The translations under genes and the position numbers were made by a program. Under the pieces are notes generated by a model. It made no database searches, was not told the DNA's origin, and saw only the letters and a program-made list of their open reading frames with translations. A DNA stretch of 64,000 nucleotides, taken from the NCBI RefSeq assembly GCF_900215205.1, contig NZ_OBDY01000012.1, forward strand, positions 62,001 to 126,000. Direction: 5' to 3'. Positions 16,367 through 26,081 of the stretch are shown piece after piece. This DNA is from Paractinoplanes atraurantiacus. GTDB lineage: Bacteria; Actinomycetota; Actinomycetes; Mycobacteriales; Micromonosporaceae. How positions within the stretch are numbered: position 1 is the stretch's first letter; every line of letters starts with the position of its first letter.

Positions 16367-18795
16367 ATCTTCTCGATCGGGGCGTGCCGGAGCACGAGCC
16401 ACATCACCTGGTCGCCGAAGTCGATCTGGGCCCGGGCGCCCGGGCCCTGCCCCTCGACGGTGACGACCCGGCCGAGGCCGTAGCGCTGGTGGTTGACCCG
16501 GTCGCCGGCCGACACCTTGGGCGCCTGGGGCAGCTCGCTCGCGGTCGAGAGCTTGCTGCCGTCGATGCCGAGGCGGCTCGCGAGCTGCTGTGCCTTCGGG
16601 GTGCCACCGGAGAAGCCGCCACCGCGGGAGCGGTCGCCACCGGACCGGCCGCCCACGCCGCCGCCCGTGCCGGACCATGAGGTGTAGTTGCCGGCGGTGC
16701 GCTCCCAGCGGATCAGCTCGGGCGGAAGCTCGGCCGTGAAACGCGACGGCGGGTTGTACTGCGGCTGGCCCCACGCGCCGCGGGTGACCGCGCGGGAGAG
16801 GTAGAGCCGCTGGCGGGCGCGGGTGATACCCACGTACGCCAAACGCCGCTCCTCCTCGAGCTCGTTGTTGTCGCCCAGGGCCCGGGTGTGCGGGAAGACG
16901 CCGTCCTCGAGGCCGGTCAGGAAGACCACCGGGAACTCGAGGCCCTTGGCCGTGTGCAGCGTCATCAGCGTGACCACGCCCTGATGGTCGGGGTCGTCGC
17001 TGGGGATCTGGTCGGCGTCGGCCACCAGCGCGACCTGCTCGAGGAAGCCGGCCAGGGTCGCCGCCGGGGCCTCACCCTCCTCCGCGTCCTCGGCCTGGGC
17101 CTCGACGCGCTCGGTGTACTCGCGGGCGACGCTGACGAGCTCCTGAAGGTTTTCCACCCGGCCCTGATCCTGCGGGTCGAGGCTCTCCTCCAGCTCGGAG
17201 AGCAGGCCGGAGCGCTGGAGCACCGACTCGAGCACCTCCTCGGGCGGCGCCGTGCGCGACAGCTCACGCAGGTCGTCGAGGAGCTGGACGAAGTCGCCGA
17301 TGCTGTTGGCGGCGCGGGTCGAGATGCCCGGCGCGTCCTTGGCGTGGCGCAGCGCCTGGCCGAACGAGATGCGGTCGCGGGCCGACAGCGCCTCGACGCA
17401 GGCCTCGGCGCGGTCGCCGATGCCGCGCTTGGGGGTGTTGAGGACGCGGCGGATGCTCACCGTGTCGTCGTCGTTGACCACCGCGCGCAGATATCCCAGC
17501 GCGTCGCGGACCTCCTTGCGCTCGTAGAAACGCACCCCGCCGACCACCTTGTAGGGCAGGCCGACCCGGATGAACACCTCCTCGAACACACGCGACTGCG
17601 CGTTGGTGCGGTAGAAGACGGCGACGTCGCCCGGGCGGGCCTCGCCGCGGTCGGTGAGGCGGTCGATCTCGCGGGCCACCCAGTCGGCCTCGGCGTGCTC
17701 GGTGTCGGCGACGTAGCCGACGATCTGCTCGCCCGCGCCCTGGTCGCTCCAGAGCCGCTTGGGCTTGCGCGACGTGTTGCGGTCGATCACCGCGTTGGCC
17801 GCCGACAGGATCGTCTGGGTGGAGCGGTAGTTCTGCTCCAGCAGGATCGTGCGGGCGTCGGGGTAGTCACGCTCGAACTCGAGGATGTTGCGGATGGTGG
17901 CGCCGCGGAACGCGTAGATCGACTGGTCGGCGTCACCGACCACGCACAGCTCCCCGGGCGGGACGTCCCCGTCCTTCTCACCGACGAGAGCCTTCACCAA
18001 CATGTACTGCGCGTGGTTGGTGTCCTGGTATTCGTCGACGAGCACGTGGCGGAAGCGGCGGCGGTAGGTCTCGACGACGTGCGGGTGCGACTGGAACAGG
18101 TGCACGGTCGCCATGATGATGTCGTCGAAGTCGAGCGCGTGCGCCTCGCGGAGACGGCGCTGATAGAGCTCGTACGCCTCGGCGATCGCTCTTTCGTTGG
18201 GGCCCTTGGCCTTCTCCTTGAACTCCTCGGGCTCGATCAGCTCGTTCTTGAGGTTGGAGACCTGGGCGGCCAGGCCGCGGGCCGTGTACCTCTTCGGGTC
18301 GAGGTCGAGCTCGCGGACCACGAGCTGCATGAGCCGGCGCGAGTCGTCGGCGTCGTAGATGGAGAAGGTGCTCTTGAGCCCGGCGTGCTCGTGCTCGGCG
18401 CGCAGGATGCGGACGCACGCGGAGTGGAAGGTCGAGACCCACATCAACCGGGCACGTGGGCCGACGAGGTGGGCGACCCGCTCTTTCATCTCGCCGGCGG
18501 CCTTGTTGGTGAAGGTGATCGCGATGATCTCGCCGGGGTGCACGTCGCGCGCGGCCAGCAGATAGGCGATGCGATGGGTCAGCACCCGGGTCTTGCCCGA
18601 GCCGGCGCCGGCCACGATCAGCAGCGGCGAGCCGGCGTGGGTCACGGCGTCGCGCTGAGGGCCGTTGAGGCCGGTCAGCAGCGACTCGGGGTCGAGCCCG
18701 CGCGGTTTGGGGCGCGGGGGTCTCGGCGCCTCGGGCTCCCGCACAGCGGGCATCGCGAACAGGGCACCGTCGGAGGTTTCAGAGGAAGGTCGCAT
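16363..18795 (-). CDS. pcrA: ATP-dependent 3'-5' DNA helicase (PcrA/UvrD1)
   Basis: An 810-residue superfamily 1A helicase for nucleotide excision and mismatch-type repair and replication restart. Motif order: LNGPQRDAV (Q motif), VAGAGSGKTRVL (Walker A, about 63-69), TFTNKAAGEMKERV, VDEYQDTNHAQY (Walker B), GDADQSIYAFRGA, LEQNYRSTQTIL, MTLHTAKGLEFPVVF and YVGITRARQRLYL. A Gly/Ser-rich linker leads to a C-terminal Tudor-like RNAP-binding segment (DRVNHQRYGLGRVV). The ATG giving MRPSSETSDG is used; 37 upstream in-frame codons lack a site. It is the equivalent of Rv0949. Confidence 0.95.
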   Translation of the reverse strand: MRPSSETSDGALFAMPAVREPEAPRPPRPKPRGLDPESLLTGLNGPQRDAVTHAGSPLLIVAGAGSGKTRVLTHRIAYLLAARDVHPGEIIAITFTNKAAGEMKERVAHLVGPRARLMWVSTFHSACVRILRAEHEHAGLKSTFSIYDADDSRRLMQLVVRELDLDPKRYTARGLAAQVSNLKNELIEPEEFKEKAKGPNERAIAEAYELYQRRLREAHALDFDDIIMATVHLFQSHPHVVETYRRRFRHVLVDEYQDTNHAQYMLVKALVGEKDGDVPPGELCVVGDADQSIYAFRGATIRNILEFERDYPDARTILLEQNYRSTQTILSAANAVIDRNTSRKPKRLWSDQGAGEQIVGYVADTEHAEADWVAREIDRLTDRGEARPGDVAVFYRTNAQSRVFEEVFIRVGLPYKVVGGVRFYERKEVRDALGYLRAVVNDDDTVSIRRVLNTPKRGIGDRAEACVEALSARDRISFGQALRHAKDAPGISTRAANSIGDFVQLLDDLRELSRTAPPEEVLESVLQRSGLLSELEESLDPQDQGRVENLQELVSVAREYTERVEAQAEDAEEGEAPAATLAGFLEQVALVADADQIPSDDPDHQGVVTLMTLHTAKGLEFPVVFLTGLEDGVFPHTRALGDNNELEEERRLAYVGITRARQRLYLSRAVTRGAWGQPQYNPPSRFTAELPPELIRWERTAGNYTSWSGTGGGVGGRSGGDRSRGGGFSGGTPKAQQLASRLGIDGSKLSTASELPQAPKVSAGDRVNHQRYGLGRVVTVEGQGPGARAQIDFGDQVMWLVLRHAPIEKI

Positions 18796-18857
18796 CGCGG
18801 GGGCAAGTCTATGCCGACCCACCGACAAGAATCGCCGTCGTCCACCGGGGGCCCGAG

Positions 18858-18866
18858 TTATCCACA
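18858..18866 (+). promoter_or_regulatory. Single perfect DnaA box between pcrA and the 5'-nucleotidase gene
   Basis: TTATCCACA, identical to the classical DnaA recognition sequence, in the 160-bp divergent region 63 bp upstream of pcrA. It could let DnaA link helicase expression to replication; no experimental support is visible. Confidence 0.3.
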
Positions 18867-18955
18867 GGTTTCGGCGAAGCGGTAGCGCGCACGACCGTCG
18901 ATGCACCAGGCTGTCGGGGTCGGCCGCCTCTCACCTTGATCGGGAGTTGAGCACT

Positions 18956-20779
18956 ATGGACCGTTTACGCCATCTCGCCATCCCGGCCCTGGCGCTCGCC
19001 GTCGTCGCCGGCCTGCCCCTCGCGCGGCCCACACCGAGCGCCGCCGCGCCGCCGGAGTTCGCCCCGGTGAGCGTCTCGACCGGCCTGCACAAGGGCGCGG
19101 CCGTCAAGGGACAGTTCCTCAGCTACAACGACTTCCACGGCGCGATCGACCCGCCGAGCGGGAGCGGCGCCGTGGTCAACGCGTCCGGCACGAGCACGCC
19201 CGCCGGCGGCGTCGAATATCTGGCGACCTATCTCAAGAAGCTGCGCGCCGAGGCCAAGGCCGAGGGCCGCCAGACGCTGACCGTCGGCGCGGGCGACCTG
19301 ATCGGCGCCTCGCCGCTGGTGAGCGCGGCCTTCCACGACGAGCCGACGATCGAGCTGATGAACCAGGTCGGCCTCCAGGTCAGCTCGGTCGGCAACCACG
19401 AGTTCGACGAGGGCGTCGACGAGCTGATCCGCATGCAGCGCGGCGGCTGCCACCCGGTCGACGGCTGCCAGGACGGCGACGGCTTCGGCGGGGCCAAGTT
19501 CACCTATCTCGCGGCCAACACCATCGACAACAAGACCGGCCTGCCGATCCTCCCGCCGATCGACATCAAGCTGGTCAACGGCGTGCCGGTCGGCTTCGTC
19601 GGCATGACCCTCGAGGGCACGCCCGGCATCGTCAACCCGGCCGGCATCAAAAACGTGCACTTCACCGACGAGATCCAGACCGCCAACAAGTGGGGCAACG
19701 TCCTCAAGCTGTTCGGCGTGAAGGCCCAGGTGCTGCTCGTGCACGAGGGCGGCTCGCAGGGCACGGCCACTCCGGCGCCGGGCGTCTCCGACTGCACCAA
19801 CTTCTCCGGGCCGATCGTGCCGATCGTGGCCGGGCTCAACCCCGAGTTCGGCCTGGTCGTCTCCGGGCACACGCACCGCTTCTACTCGTGCACGCTGCCC
19901 AACAAGAACGGCACGTCGGTGGTGACCAGCGCCGGCACCAACGGCCAGCTGATCACCGACATCGACTACACGCTCGACAAGCGCAGCGGCCGGTTCGCCG
20001 AGATCACCGCGAAGAACGTGATCGTCGAGAACGGTGTGGCCGACGGGCAGGGCGGCTGGAAGAAGGACGCGAACGGCGTCTATCTGAAGAACCCCGACAC
20101 GGTCGACCCGGGCGCCAAGAAGATCGCCGACAAATACCGTACGGCGGTCGCGCCGATCGCCAACCGCGTCGTCGGCTCGATCACGGCCGACATCACCCGG
20201 GCCGCGACGCCGGCCGGTGAGAGCCCGCTCGGCGACGTGATCGCCGACGGTCAGCTGGCGTACACCAAGGCGGCCGGCGCGCAGATCGCGCTGATGAACC
20301 CGGGTGGCATCCGGGCCGACTTCGACGCCGAGGCGTCGAGTGGGGGCGAGGCCAACGGCCAGGTGACGTATGGCGAGGCGTTCACCGTCCAGCCGTTCAA
20401 CAACCTGGTGGTGACGCAGACCTTCACCGGCGCCCAGATCAAGACGGTGCTGGAGCAGCAGTTCGCCGGCTTCCAGGGGCAGACGACGAACAAGATCCTG
20501 CAGGTGTCGGCCGGCTTCACGTATACGTGGAGCGCCTCGGCCGCGCTCGGCTCGAAGGTCTCGAACCTGGCCCTCAACGGCACGCCGATCGACCCCGCCG
20601 CCTCCTACCAGGTCACCACGAACGACTTCCTGGCCAACGGTGGCGACGGCTTCAGCGCCCTGACCGCCGGCACCGGCCGCACGACCGCCCCCGGCTTCGA
20701 CATCGACGCCCTGGTCGCCTACCTGGGAGCGGCCCCGGTCGCCCCCGGCCCGGCCAACCGCATCAGCACCACGGCCTGA
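18956..20779 (+). CDS. Secreted 5'-nucleotidase/2',3'-cyclic phosphodiesterase (UshA family)
   Basis: A 607-residue exported enzyme releasing nucleosides and phosphate from nucleotides. A Sec signal peptide (residues 1-31, ending PSAAA) precedes the metallophosphatase domain with NDFHG (58-62), GAGDLIGASP, GNHEFDEG, VLLVHEGG and SGHTHRFY, and the C-terminal nucleotidase domain with NPGGIRADF, TFTGAQIKTVLEQQ and the NDFLANGGDGF substrate loop. The start is the ATG behind GGGAG; upstream frame is promoter and pcrA sequence. It converges on the chemoreceptor gene, 10 bp away. Confidence 0.92.
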   Translation: MDRLRHLAIPALALAVVAGLPLARPTPSAAAPPEFAPVSVSTGLHKGAAVKGQFLSYNDFHGAIDPPSGSGAVVNASGTSTPAGGVEYLATYLKKLRAEAKAEGRQTLTVGAGDLIGASPLVSAAFHDEPTIELMNQVGLQVSSVGNHEFDEGVDELIRMQRGGCHPVDGCQDGDGFGGAKFTYLAANTIDNKTGLPILPPIDIKLVNGVPVGFVGMTLEGTPGIVNPAGIKNVHFTDEIQTANKWGNVLKLFGVKAQVLLVHEGGSQGTATPAPGVSDCTNFSGPIVPIVAGLNPEFGLVVSGHTHRFYSCTLPNKNGTSVVTSAGTNGQLITDIDYTLDKRSGRFAEITAKNVIVENGVADGQGGWKKDANGVYLKNPDTVDPGAKKIADKYRTAVAPIANRVVGSITADITRAATPAGESPLGDVIADGQLAYTKAAGAQIALMNPGGIRADFDAEASSGGEANGQVTYGEAFTVQPFNNLVVTQTFTGAQIKTVLEQQFAGFQGQTTNKILQVSAGFTYTWSASAALGSKVSNLALNGTPIDPAASYQVTTNDFLANGGDGFSALTAGTGRTTAPGFDIDALVAYLGAAPVAPGPANRISTTA

Positions 20780-20789
20780 CCCGGGCCGG

Positions 20790-22547
20790 TCAGAAGAGCT
20801 CGAGGCCGCCGCCGGCGGTGGTGGCCTCGAGCTGGGGCTGGGCGGGGGCCAGCTGGTCGATCTGGGCGATGGCCGCCTGGACCTGGGAGATCAGGCCGCT
20901 GATGCTGTGCTGCTGGTCGTCGGCGACCGAGCGGACCTGGTCGATGGCGGCGCGGACGCTGGCGATGCCGTCGGTCATGGTGGCCACGGCGCTCGAGACG
21001 TCGGTGGCGCTCGTGGTCAGGGCGCCCAGGGTGGTCGTGATGCGCTCGGCCGAGGTGGACGTGTCGTCGGCCAGCTTGCGGACCTCGTCGGCCACGACCG
21101 CGAAGCCCTCGCCCGCCCGGCCGGCGCGGGCGGCCTCGATCGTGGCGTTCAGGGCGAGCATGCGGGTCTGGCCGGCGATCTGCGCGATCACCGCCACCAT
21201 CTCGGCCGCGGCGGGCAGGCTGACGCCGAGCGCCTCGGCCGCCCGGTCGGCCTGCGCCGCGTGATCGGCCATCTGCTCGGTCGCCGAGTGGGCGGCGGCC
21301 GCGCCCGCGTTGATGTTCTGCACCGACTCGCGGACCGTGTCGACCTCGTGGACGGCGTCGCCGAGCTGATAGGCGATGCCGCCGATGATCTGTTCCGACT
21401 CGGCCTGGACCCGGTGGAGCGTCTGGTCCCGGGCCTCCTCTTCGGCCGACTGCTGCCGCCGCCGCTGCTCCTCGGCCCGCTCGCGCTCCCCGGCCAGCTC
21501 GGCCTGCTGCGACTCGAAAGCGGCGAGCATGCCGTTGGCCGCCGCGCTCAGCGCCCGCAGGTCGGGATGGGCCGAGTCGGGAAGCCGCTCGCTCACGTCA
21601 CGGGACTCCATGATCCGCTCGGCGGCCTGGCGCAACGGCAGGACCTGCTCGCGCACGCTGCCGCGCACCACCCGGCCGATCGCCACCTTCAGGAAGATCA
21701 TCATGACCACGACGGCGACCGCGATCGCGGTCAGCGCCCGGACCGCCGCGTTGTGCACCGGCCGTTCCTCGAGGTTCTCGAGAGTGACCTGCACCCCGTC
21801 CACGCCGGTCACCGTCGTCTGCACGGCCACTTGGGTCCCGGCCACCGCGGTGTTCACCACGAGCGTGCCGATCAGGCTCGACATGTCGTCGTGGCGCACG
21901 CTGCCCTCGCGTGGGGCGCCGAGCAGCCGGGTCGTGTCGTCGGTGTTCTGATTGATCAGGCCCAACCCGGCCGCGTCCAGAGTGCGAAGCATGACGAGCG
22001 AACCGGACGACGTGCCACCGCCGCCACGCTTGTAGACGGCCAGACTGCAGAACATGGTGGGCGCCCCGACGGCCGAGGTGACGCCGCACGTCGCCGAGCC
22101 GGGGGTGGCGCCGGTGTCGATCAGGGTGTTCAGCACGGTCGTGTCGCGCAGCTCGTCCGGCAGGCTTTCGTAACCGGTCGGACCGAGCTTGCCGCCGACC
22201 TGCTTCTTCCCGTCGCGGCTCACGCCGACCACGCCGGACAGCCCGTAGAAGGCCCGCAGCTGCTCGGCCGGGAAGTCCGCCTCGAAGCCCGCCTGGTCGC
22301 CCCTGGCCACATCGGTGTAGGCGCTGGTCCGCATCGAGTTGGTGATCCCGAAATCGACCATGCTCGCGGCGTGGTCGCTGAGCGCGGTCCGTAACTCTTC
22401 CGCCTCTTTGGTCAACATGCGCTGCTCGGCGCTGCCGAAAGCCCGCAAGGTGATCACCCAGACGGGCACCATCAGGACCACGAGCACCGTCGCCAGCAGG
22501 GCGAGGATGCGCAGCCGGCCCGGCTCACGCAGCCAGCTCCGCTTCAC
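20790..22547 (-). CDS. Methyl-accepting chemotaxis protein
   Basis: A 585-residue transmembrane receptor. One membrane segment (about 13-35), an extracytoplasmic sensor of about 240 residues with a Cys pair (ATCGV and MFCSL, possibly a disulfide), a second membrane segment (about 275-295), a HAMP-like linker, a coiled coil rich in Glu/Arg/Gln, and the MCP signalling tip [20 protein letters not shown] leading into [13 protein letters not shown]. It signals to CheA/CheW at the tip; no che genes are in the window. Its presence suggests a motile stage. The ligand is unknown. Confidence 0.92.
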   Translation of the reverse strand: MKRSWLREPGRLRILALLATVLVVLMVPVWVITLRAFGSAEQRMLTKEAEELRTALSDHAASMVDFGITNSMRTSAYTDVARGDQAGFEADFPAEQLRAFYGLSGVVGVSRDGKKQVGGKLGPTGYESLPDELRDTTVLNTLIDTGATPGSATCGVTSAVGAPTMFCSLAVYKRGGGGTSSGSLVMLRTLDAAGLGLINQNTDDTTRLLGAPREGSVRHDDMSSLIGTLVVNTAVAGTQVAVQTTVTGVDGVQVTLENLEERPVHNAAVRALTAIAVAVVVMMIFLKVAIGRVVRGSVREQVLPLRQAAERIMESRDVSERLPDSAHPDLRALSAAANGMLAAFESQQAELAGERERAEEQRRRQQSAEEEARDQTLHRVQAESEQIIGGIAYQLGDAVHEVDTVRESVQNINAGAAAAHSATEQMADHAAQADRAAEALGVSLPAAAEMVAVIAQIAGQTRMLALNATIEAARAGRAGEGFAVVADEVRKLADDTSTSAERITTTLGALTTSATDVSSAVATMTDGIASVRAAIDQVRSVADDQQHSISGLISQVQAAIAQIDQLAPAQPQLEATTAGGGLELF

Positions 22548-22608
22548 ATGATCACGTTAGGCGGCCGTTTCCCCTGGCGAGGGGCGTCCCACGGATCGGG
22601 CGCTTTTC

Positions 22609-22638
22609 TTGCGGAGTCGTTGCAGGCGGGGGCATACT
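22609..22638 (+). promoter_or_regulatory. Predicted promoter of the chorismate mutase leader transcript
   Basis: TTGCGG (22609-22614), 18-bp spacer, CATACT (22633-22638). A start point about 7 nt downstream falls at the GTG of the leader ORF (22646), which would make the transcript leaderless. Confidence 0.4.
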
Positions 22639-22645
22639 CGGCAGC

Positions 22646-22708
22646 GTGATCCAGCAGGCGCGATTTTTCTATGGCAGCGGGTGCCCCGCGGCCGTAGGAC
22701 GCGTCTGA
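22646..22708 (+). CDS. Putative Phe/Tyr leader peptide upstream of chorismate mutase
   Basis: A 20-codon ORF, GTG to TGA, with consecutive TTT-TTC-TAT (Phe-Phe-Tyr) at codons 7-9. TTT and TAT are rare codons in this high-GC genome, so the cluster is notable directly in front of a gene for Phe/Tyr biosynthesis. It ends 12 nt before a strong hairpin (22721-22756). Its stop codon lies in a small stem GTCTG/CAGAC (22703-22717). There is no good ribosome site, but the predicted start point coincides with the GTG (leaderless). I propose ribosome-mediated attenuation; a convincing antiterminator arm was not found. Confidence 0.55.
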   Translation: MIQQARFFYGSGCPAAVGRV

Positions 22709-22720
22709 ACGACAGACCTC

Positions 22721-22756
22721 CATCAAGCCCCGGGCCTCACCGCCCGGGGCTTGATG
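22721..22756 (+). terminator. Attenuator-like hairpin before chorismate mutase
   Basis: Perfect 15-bp stem CATCAAGCCCCGGGC / GCCCGGGGCTTGATG with a 6-nt loop, 47 bp before the chorismate mutase ATG. No U-tract follows. A partial competing pairing is GCCCCG (22683-22688) with CGGGGC (22745-22750). Confidence 0.65.
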
Positions 22757-22803
22757 CTGCCCGGGCCGGGTCGACCGGGGCGCAAGCACCCGAGGAGCAC
22801 GAC

Positions 22804-23142
22804 ATGACCGCCGACGTGGTGGACAACAAGACCGGTGACAGCGCTGCCCAGGCGAGCGCGGCCGGGATGGACCTCAAGACCGGCGCCGCCGAGCCGCTGG
22901 CCGCGCACGAGATCAGCGCGATGCGCGAGCGGATCGACGAGATCGACCAGGCCATCATCGACCTGTGGCTGGAACGGGCCCGCCTCTCGCAGGAGGTCGG
23001 CCGCACCCGCATGGCCAGCGGCGGCACCCGCCTCGTCCTCTCCCGCGAGCGCGAGATCGTCGAGCGCTTCCGCGAGGCCCTCGGCGCCGACGGCGCCCAG
23101 GTCGCCCTGATGATCCTGCGCGCCGGGCGCGGCCCTCTCTAG
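22804..23142 (+). CDS. Chorismate mutase (AroQ type)
   Basis: A 112-residue helical enzyme turning chorismate into prephenate, the entry to Phe and Tyr. The conserved AroQ helix is clear: [26 protein letters not shown], then [19 protein letters not shown] flexible N-terminal tail (about 32 residues) precedes it. Position beside pcrA matches Rv0948c, the small intracellular mutase that needs the DAHP synthase AroG for full activity; the C-terminal RAGRGPL ending resembles the loop used for that contact. Its stop overlaps the stop of the convergent ABC gene. Confidence 0.9.
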   Translation: MTADVVDNKTGDSAAQASAAGMDLKTGAAEPLAAHEISAMRERIDEIDQAIIDLWLERARLSQEVGRTRMASGGTRLVLSREREIVERFREALGADGAQVALMILRAGRGPL

Positions 23143-24146
23143 TAACGCCGCGCCAGGTCGAGCGTCTCCGCGAAATGGCAGGCGCTGGGGTGCGGGGAAC
23201 GCTCGCGGACCTCCAGGGTCGGCTCGTGGTCGGCGCAGCCGGGCTGCGCCTTCCAACAGCGCGTGCGGAAACGGCACCCCGACGGCGGGTCCGCCGGTGA
23301 CGGCACGTCGCCCTCCAGGACGATGTGCCGGCGGTGACCTCGCAGGCGGGGGTCCGGCACCGGGACCGCCGAGAGCAGGGCCTGGGTGTACGGGTGGGTC
23401 GGCTGGTCGTAGATGGCCACGTGACTGCCCGTCTCGACCACCTTGCCCAGGTACATCACGGCGATGCGGTCGGAGATGTGCCGGACCACCGACAGGTCGT
23501 GGGCGATGAAGACGTACGAGAGGCCGAAGTCGCGCTGGAGGCGCTCCAGCAGGTTGATCACCTGGGCCTGGATCGAGACGTCGAGGGCGGAGACCGGCTC
23601 GTCGCAGACGATGATCTCGGGGCGGAGGGCCAGCGCGCGGGCGATGCCGATGCGCTGGCGCTGACCGCCCGAGAACTGGTGCGGATAGCGGTTGATGTGG
23701 TCGGGGTTGAGGCCGACCGTGTCGAGCAGCTCCTGCACCGCGCGCTCGCGGCCCTGCCGGGGCACCGCGTCCGGGTGGATCTCGTACGGCTCACCGACGA
23801 TGTCGCCCACGGTCATGCGCGGGTTCAGCGACGTGTACGGGTCCTGCATGACCATCTGGATGTTGCGGCGGGCCTGGCGCAGCGCCGGACCGCGCAGGCG
23901 GATCATGTCGTCACCGCGTACCCGGATCTCGCCGCTCGTGGGTTTCTCCAGGCCGACCAGCATCTTGGCCAGCGTCGACTTGCCGCAGCCGGACTCGCCG
24001 ACGATGCCGAGGGTCTCGCCGCGGCGCAGGTGCAGGTCGACGCCGTCGACCGCCCGCACGGCGCCGGTCTTCTTCCGGACGACGACGCCCTGGGTGATCG
24101 GGAAGTGCTTGACCAGGCCCCGCGCCTCGAGAACGACGTCAGACAC
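23139..24146 (-). CDS. Oligopeptide/dipeptide ABC transporter ATP-binding protein (OppF/DppF type)
   Basis: A 335-residue ATPase: Walker [11 protein letters not shown]-loop [13 protein letters not shown], signature [15 protein letters not shown], Walker [14 protein letters not shown]-loop FIAHDLS, and the C-terminal oligopeptide-transporter domain with a Cys pair in [15 protein letters not shown]. The GTG at 24146 follows GGGAGG and overlaps the oppD-type stop by 8 bp. It is the last gene of a five-gene import operon. Confidence 0.92.
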   Translation of the reverse strand: MSDVVLEARGLVKHFPITQGVVVRKKTGAVRAVDGVDLHLRRGETLGIVGESGCGKSTLAKMLVGLEKPTSGEIRVRGDDMIRLRGPALRQARRNIQMVMQDPYTSLNPRMTVGDIVGEPYEIHPDAVPRQGRERAVQELLDTVGLNPDHINRYPHQFSGGQRQRIGIARALALRPEIIVCDEPVSALDVSIQAQVINLLERLQRDFGLSYVFIAHDLSVVRHISDRIAVMYLGKVVETGSHVAIYDQPTHPYTQALLSAVPVPDPRLRGHRRHIVLEGDVPSPADPPSGCRFRTRCWKAQPGCADHEPTLEVRERSPHPSACHFAETLDLARRY

Positions 24147-25146
24147 CGAGGACCTCCCGGATGAAGTGGCAGCTGGCGATGCGCCGCGGCGCGATCTGAT
24201 AGGCGGGCGGCGGCGGATCCTGCCGGCAGACATCGCGGGCGTAGGCGCACCGCGGGTGGAACGGGCAGCCCCGCGGCACGTCGGTCAGGGCCGGCGGCAG
24301 CCCGCGGATCACGTTGAGCCCGCGGCCCTTGAAGTCGAGGCGCGGGATCGATTCGAGCAGCGCCTTCGTGTACGGGTGGGCCGGGTGCGCGTAGATGTCG
24401 TAGACCGGCGCGTATTCGACGACCTTGCCCGCGTACATCACCGCGATCGTGTCGGCGACGTCCGCGACCACGCCCATGTCGTGCGTGATCAGCACCAGGC
24501 CCATGTTGCGCTCGCGCTGGACCTCGGCCAGCAGCCCCATGATCTGGGCCTGGACGGTGACGTCGAGGGCCGTGGTCGGCTCGTCGGCGATCAGCACGTC
24601 CGGGTCGAGGGCGAGCGCCATCGCGATCATGACGCGCTGGCGCATGCCGCCGGAGAACTGGTGCGGATAGTCGTCGACCCGGTTCTTGGCGTCGGGGATG
24701 CGTACCTGGTCGAGGAGGTCGACGGCGCGGCGCTTGGCCTCCTGGCGGGACAGGCCCCGATGCGTACGGAAAAGCTCGCCGATCTGATATCCGACGCTGT
24801 AGACCGGGTTCAGGGCGCTCAGCGCGTCCTGGAAGATCATCGCGATCCGGTTGGCGCGGACCTGGCGGCGCTCGTCCTCCGGCAGCTTCAGCAGGTCGAC
24901 GCCGCGGTAGAGCACCTCACCCTTGGTCACGTGAGCCGGCGGCGTGTCCAGAATGCCCATGATCGCCTGCGCGGTGACCGACTTGCCGCAGCCGGACTCG
25001 CCCAGCACGGCGAGCGTCTCGCCGGGCCGCAGGATCAGGTTGACGCCGGTCACCGCGCGGGCCACGCCGTCGCGCGTGCGGAACTCGACGTGCATGTCGT
25101 TGACCTGCAACAACGGGGCGTTCGGGTCGAAGTTCATCTCGGTCAC
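24139..25146 (-). CDS. Oligopeptide/dipeptide ABC transporter ATP-binding protein (OppD/DppD type)
   Basis: A 335-residue ATPase pairing with the downstream one. Walker [11 protein letters not shown]-loop [12 protein letters not shown], signature [15 protein letters not shown], Walker [14 protein letters not shown]-loop LITHDMG and the C-terminal specificity domain with clustered cysteines ([15 protein letters not shown]), a place where related mycobacterial OppD carries an Fe-S cluster. The start GTG overlaps the permease stop (GTGA). Confidence 0.92.
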   Translation of the reverse strand: MTEMNFDPNAPLLQVNDMHVEFRTRDGVARAVTGVNLILRPGETLAVLGESGCGKSVTAQAIMGILDTPPAHVTKGEVLYRGVDLLKLPEDERRQVRANRIAMIFQDALSALNPVYSVGYQIGELFRTHRGLSRQEAKRRAVDLLDQVRIPDAKNRVDDYPHQFSGGMRQRVMIAMALALDPDVLIADEPTTALDVTVQAQIMGLLAEVQRERNMGLVLITHDMGVVADVADTIAVMYAGKVVEYAPVYDIYAHPAHPYTKALLESIPRLDFKGRGLNVIRGLPPALTDVPRGCPFHPRCAYARDVCRQDPPPPAYQIAPRRIASCHFIREVLGV

Positions 25147-26081
25147 CGCAGCTTCGGGTCGAAGGCGTCGCGGATGGCGTCGCCGAGCATGATGAAGGCG
25201 AGCACCGTCACCGCGAGGAAGACCGAGGGCCAGATCAAAGGCGCCGCGGTCGTACGGATGTAGGGCCCGGCCTCGGCGATCGCGATGCCCCAGCTGATCG
25301 CGTCGCCCTTGAGCCCCACGCCGAGGTACGACAGCGTCGACTCGCTGGCGATGTTGATGCCGAGCAGGATCGTCAGCACCACCAGGAACGGGCCGATCGA
25401 GTTGGGCAGGATGTGCCGGAACATCTGCCGGGACGGGCTCGCACCGAGCATGCGGGCCGCGGCCACGTAGTCCTGGCCCTTGGCCGAGATGACGGCCGAG
25501 CGCATCACCCGGGCCGAGGTCGTCCAGCCGAGCAGCCCGAGGGTCAGGATCACCGGGACGATGTTCGTGGCGTCCGGATCCGTGGAGAACCGGTTGGCCA
25601 GCACGATCGCCGCGAGCAGGAACGGGACGCCGAGCACCACGTCGATGAAGCGGGACAGCACCGCGTCGAGCCAGCCGCCGTAGTAGCCGGCGGTGAGGCC
25701 GAACAGCAGGCCGATCACGCCGGCGAGAAGGGTGGCGAACAGGCCGACGATCAGCGAGTCGCGCGCGCCGTAGATGGTCTTGGCGTAGACGTTGCAGCCC
25801 TGGAAGTCGAATCCGAAGGGCGCCCCACTGGCCGCGCCGGCGTTCTTGTTGGCCAGCACGCAGTCGCGCGGGTCGGCCGAGGTGAACAGCGACGGCCAGA
25901 CCGCCATCAGCAGGATGACCGCGACCAGCACCACCGCCACCCAGAAGATCTTGCTGGAGCGCAGGTCGAGCCAGGCGTCACCGGCCAGGCTGCGCGGCTT
26001 GGCCGGCGAGCCGCCGTGGCGAGGCCCGGTCGGGGCCGGGCCGGGCGCCTCGACCGCGCTGACGGCGTTGAGGTCACTCAT
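25143..26081 (-). CDS. Oligopeptide/dipeptide ABC transporter permease (OppC/DppC type)
   Basis: A 312-residue inner-membrane permease. A cytoplasmic Pro/Gly-rich N terminus, one signal-anchor helix (about 47-66), an extracytoplasmic segment with two cysteines (DCVLANKN and QGCNVY), then five further helices with the EAA coupling motif (YVAAARMLGASPSRQMFRH) and the conserved ILLGINIASESTLSYLGVG. It overlaps the upstream permease by 8 bp and the downstream ATPase by 4 bp. Confidence 0.92.
   Translation of the reverse strand: MSDLNAVSAVEAPGPAPTGPRHGGSPAKPRSLAGDAWLDLRSSKIFWVAVVLVAVILLMAVWPSLFTSADPRDCVLANKNAGAASGAPFGFDFQGCNVYAKTIYGARDSLIVGLFATLLAGVIGLLFGLTAGYYGGWLDAVLSRFIDVVLGVPFLLAAIVLANRFSTDPDATNIVPVILTLGLLGWTTSARVMRSAVISAKGQDYVAAARMLGASPSRQMFRHILPNSIGPFLVVLTILLGINIASESTLSYLGVGLKGDAISWGIAIAEAGPYIRTTAAPLIWPSVFLAVTVLAFIMLGDAIRDAFDPKLR

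Noticed and set aside
22544-22789. Minus-strand frame upstream of the chemoreceptor
   Set aside because: It overlaps the chorismate mutase leader on the opposite strand, has no motif, and its only support is absence of stops.
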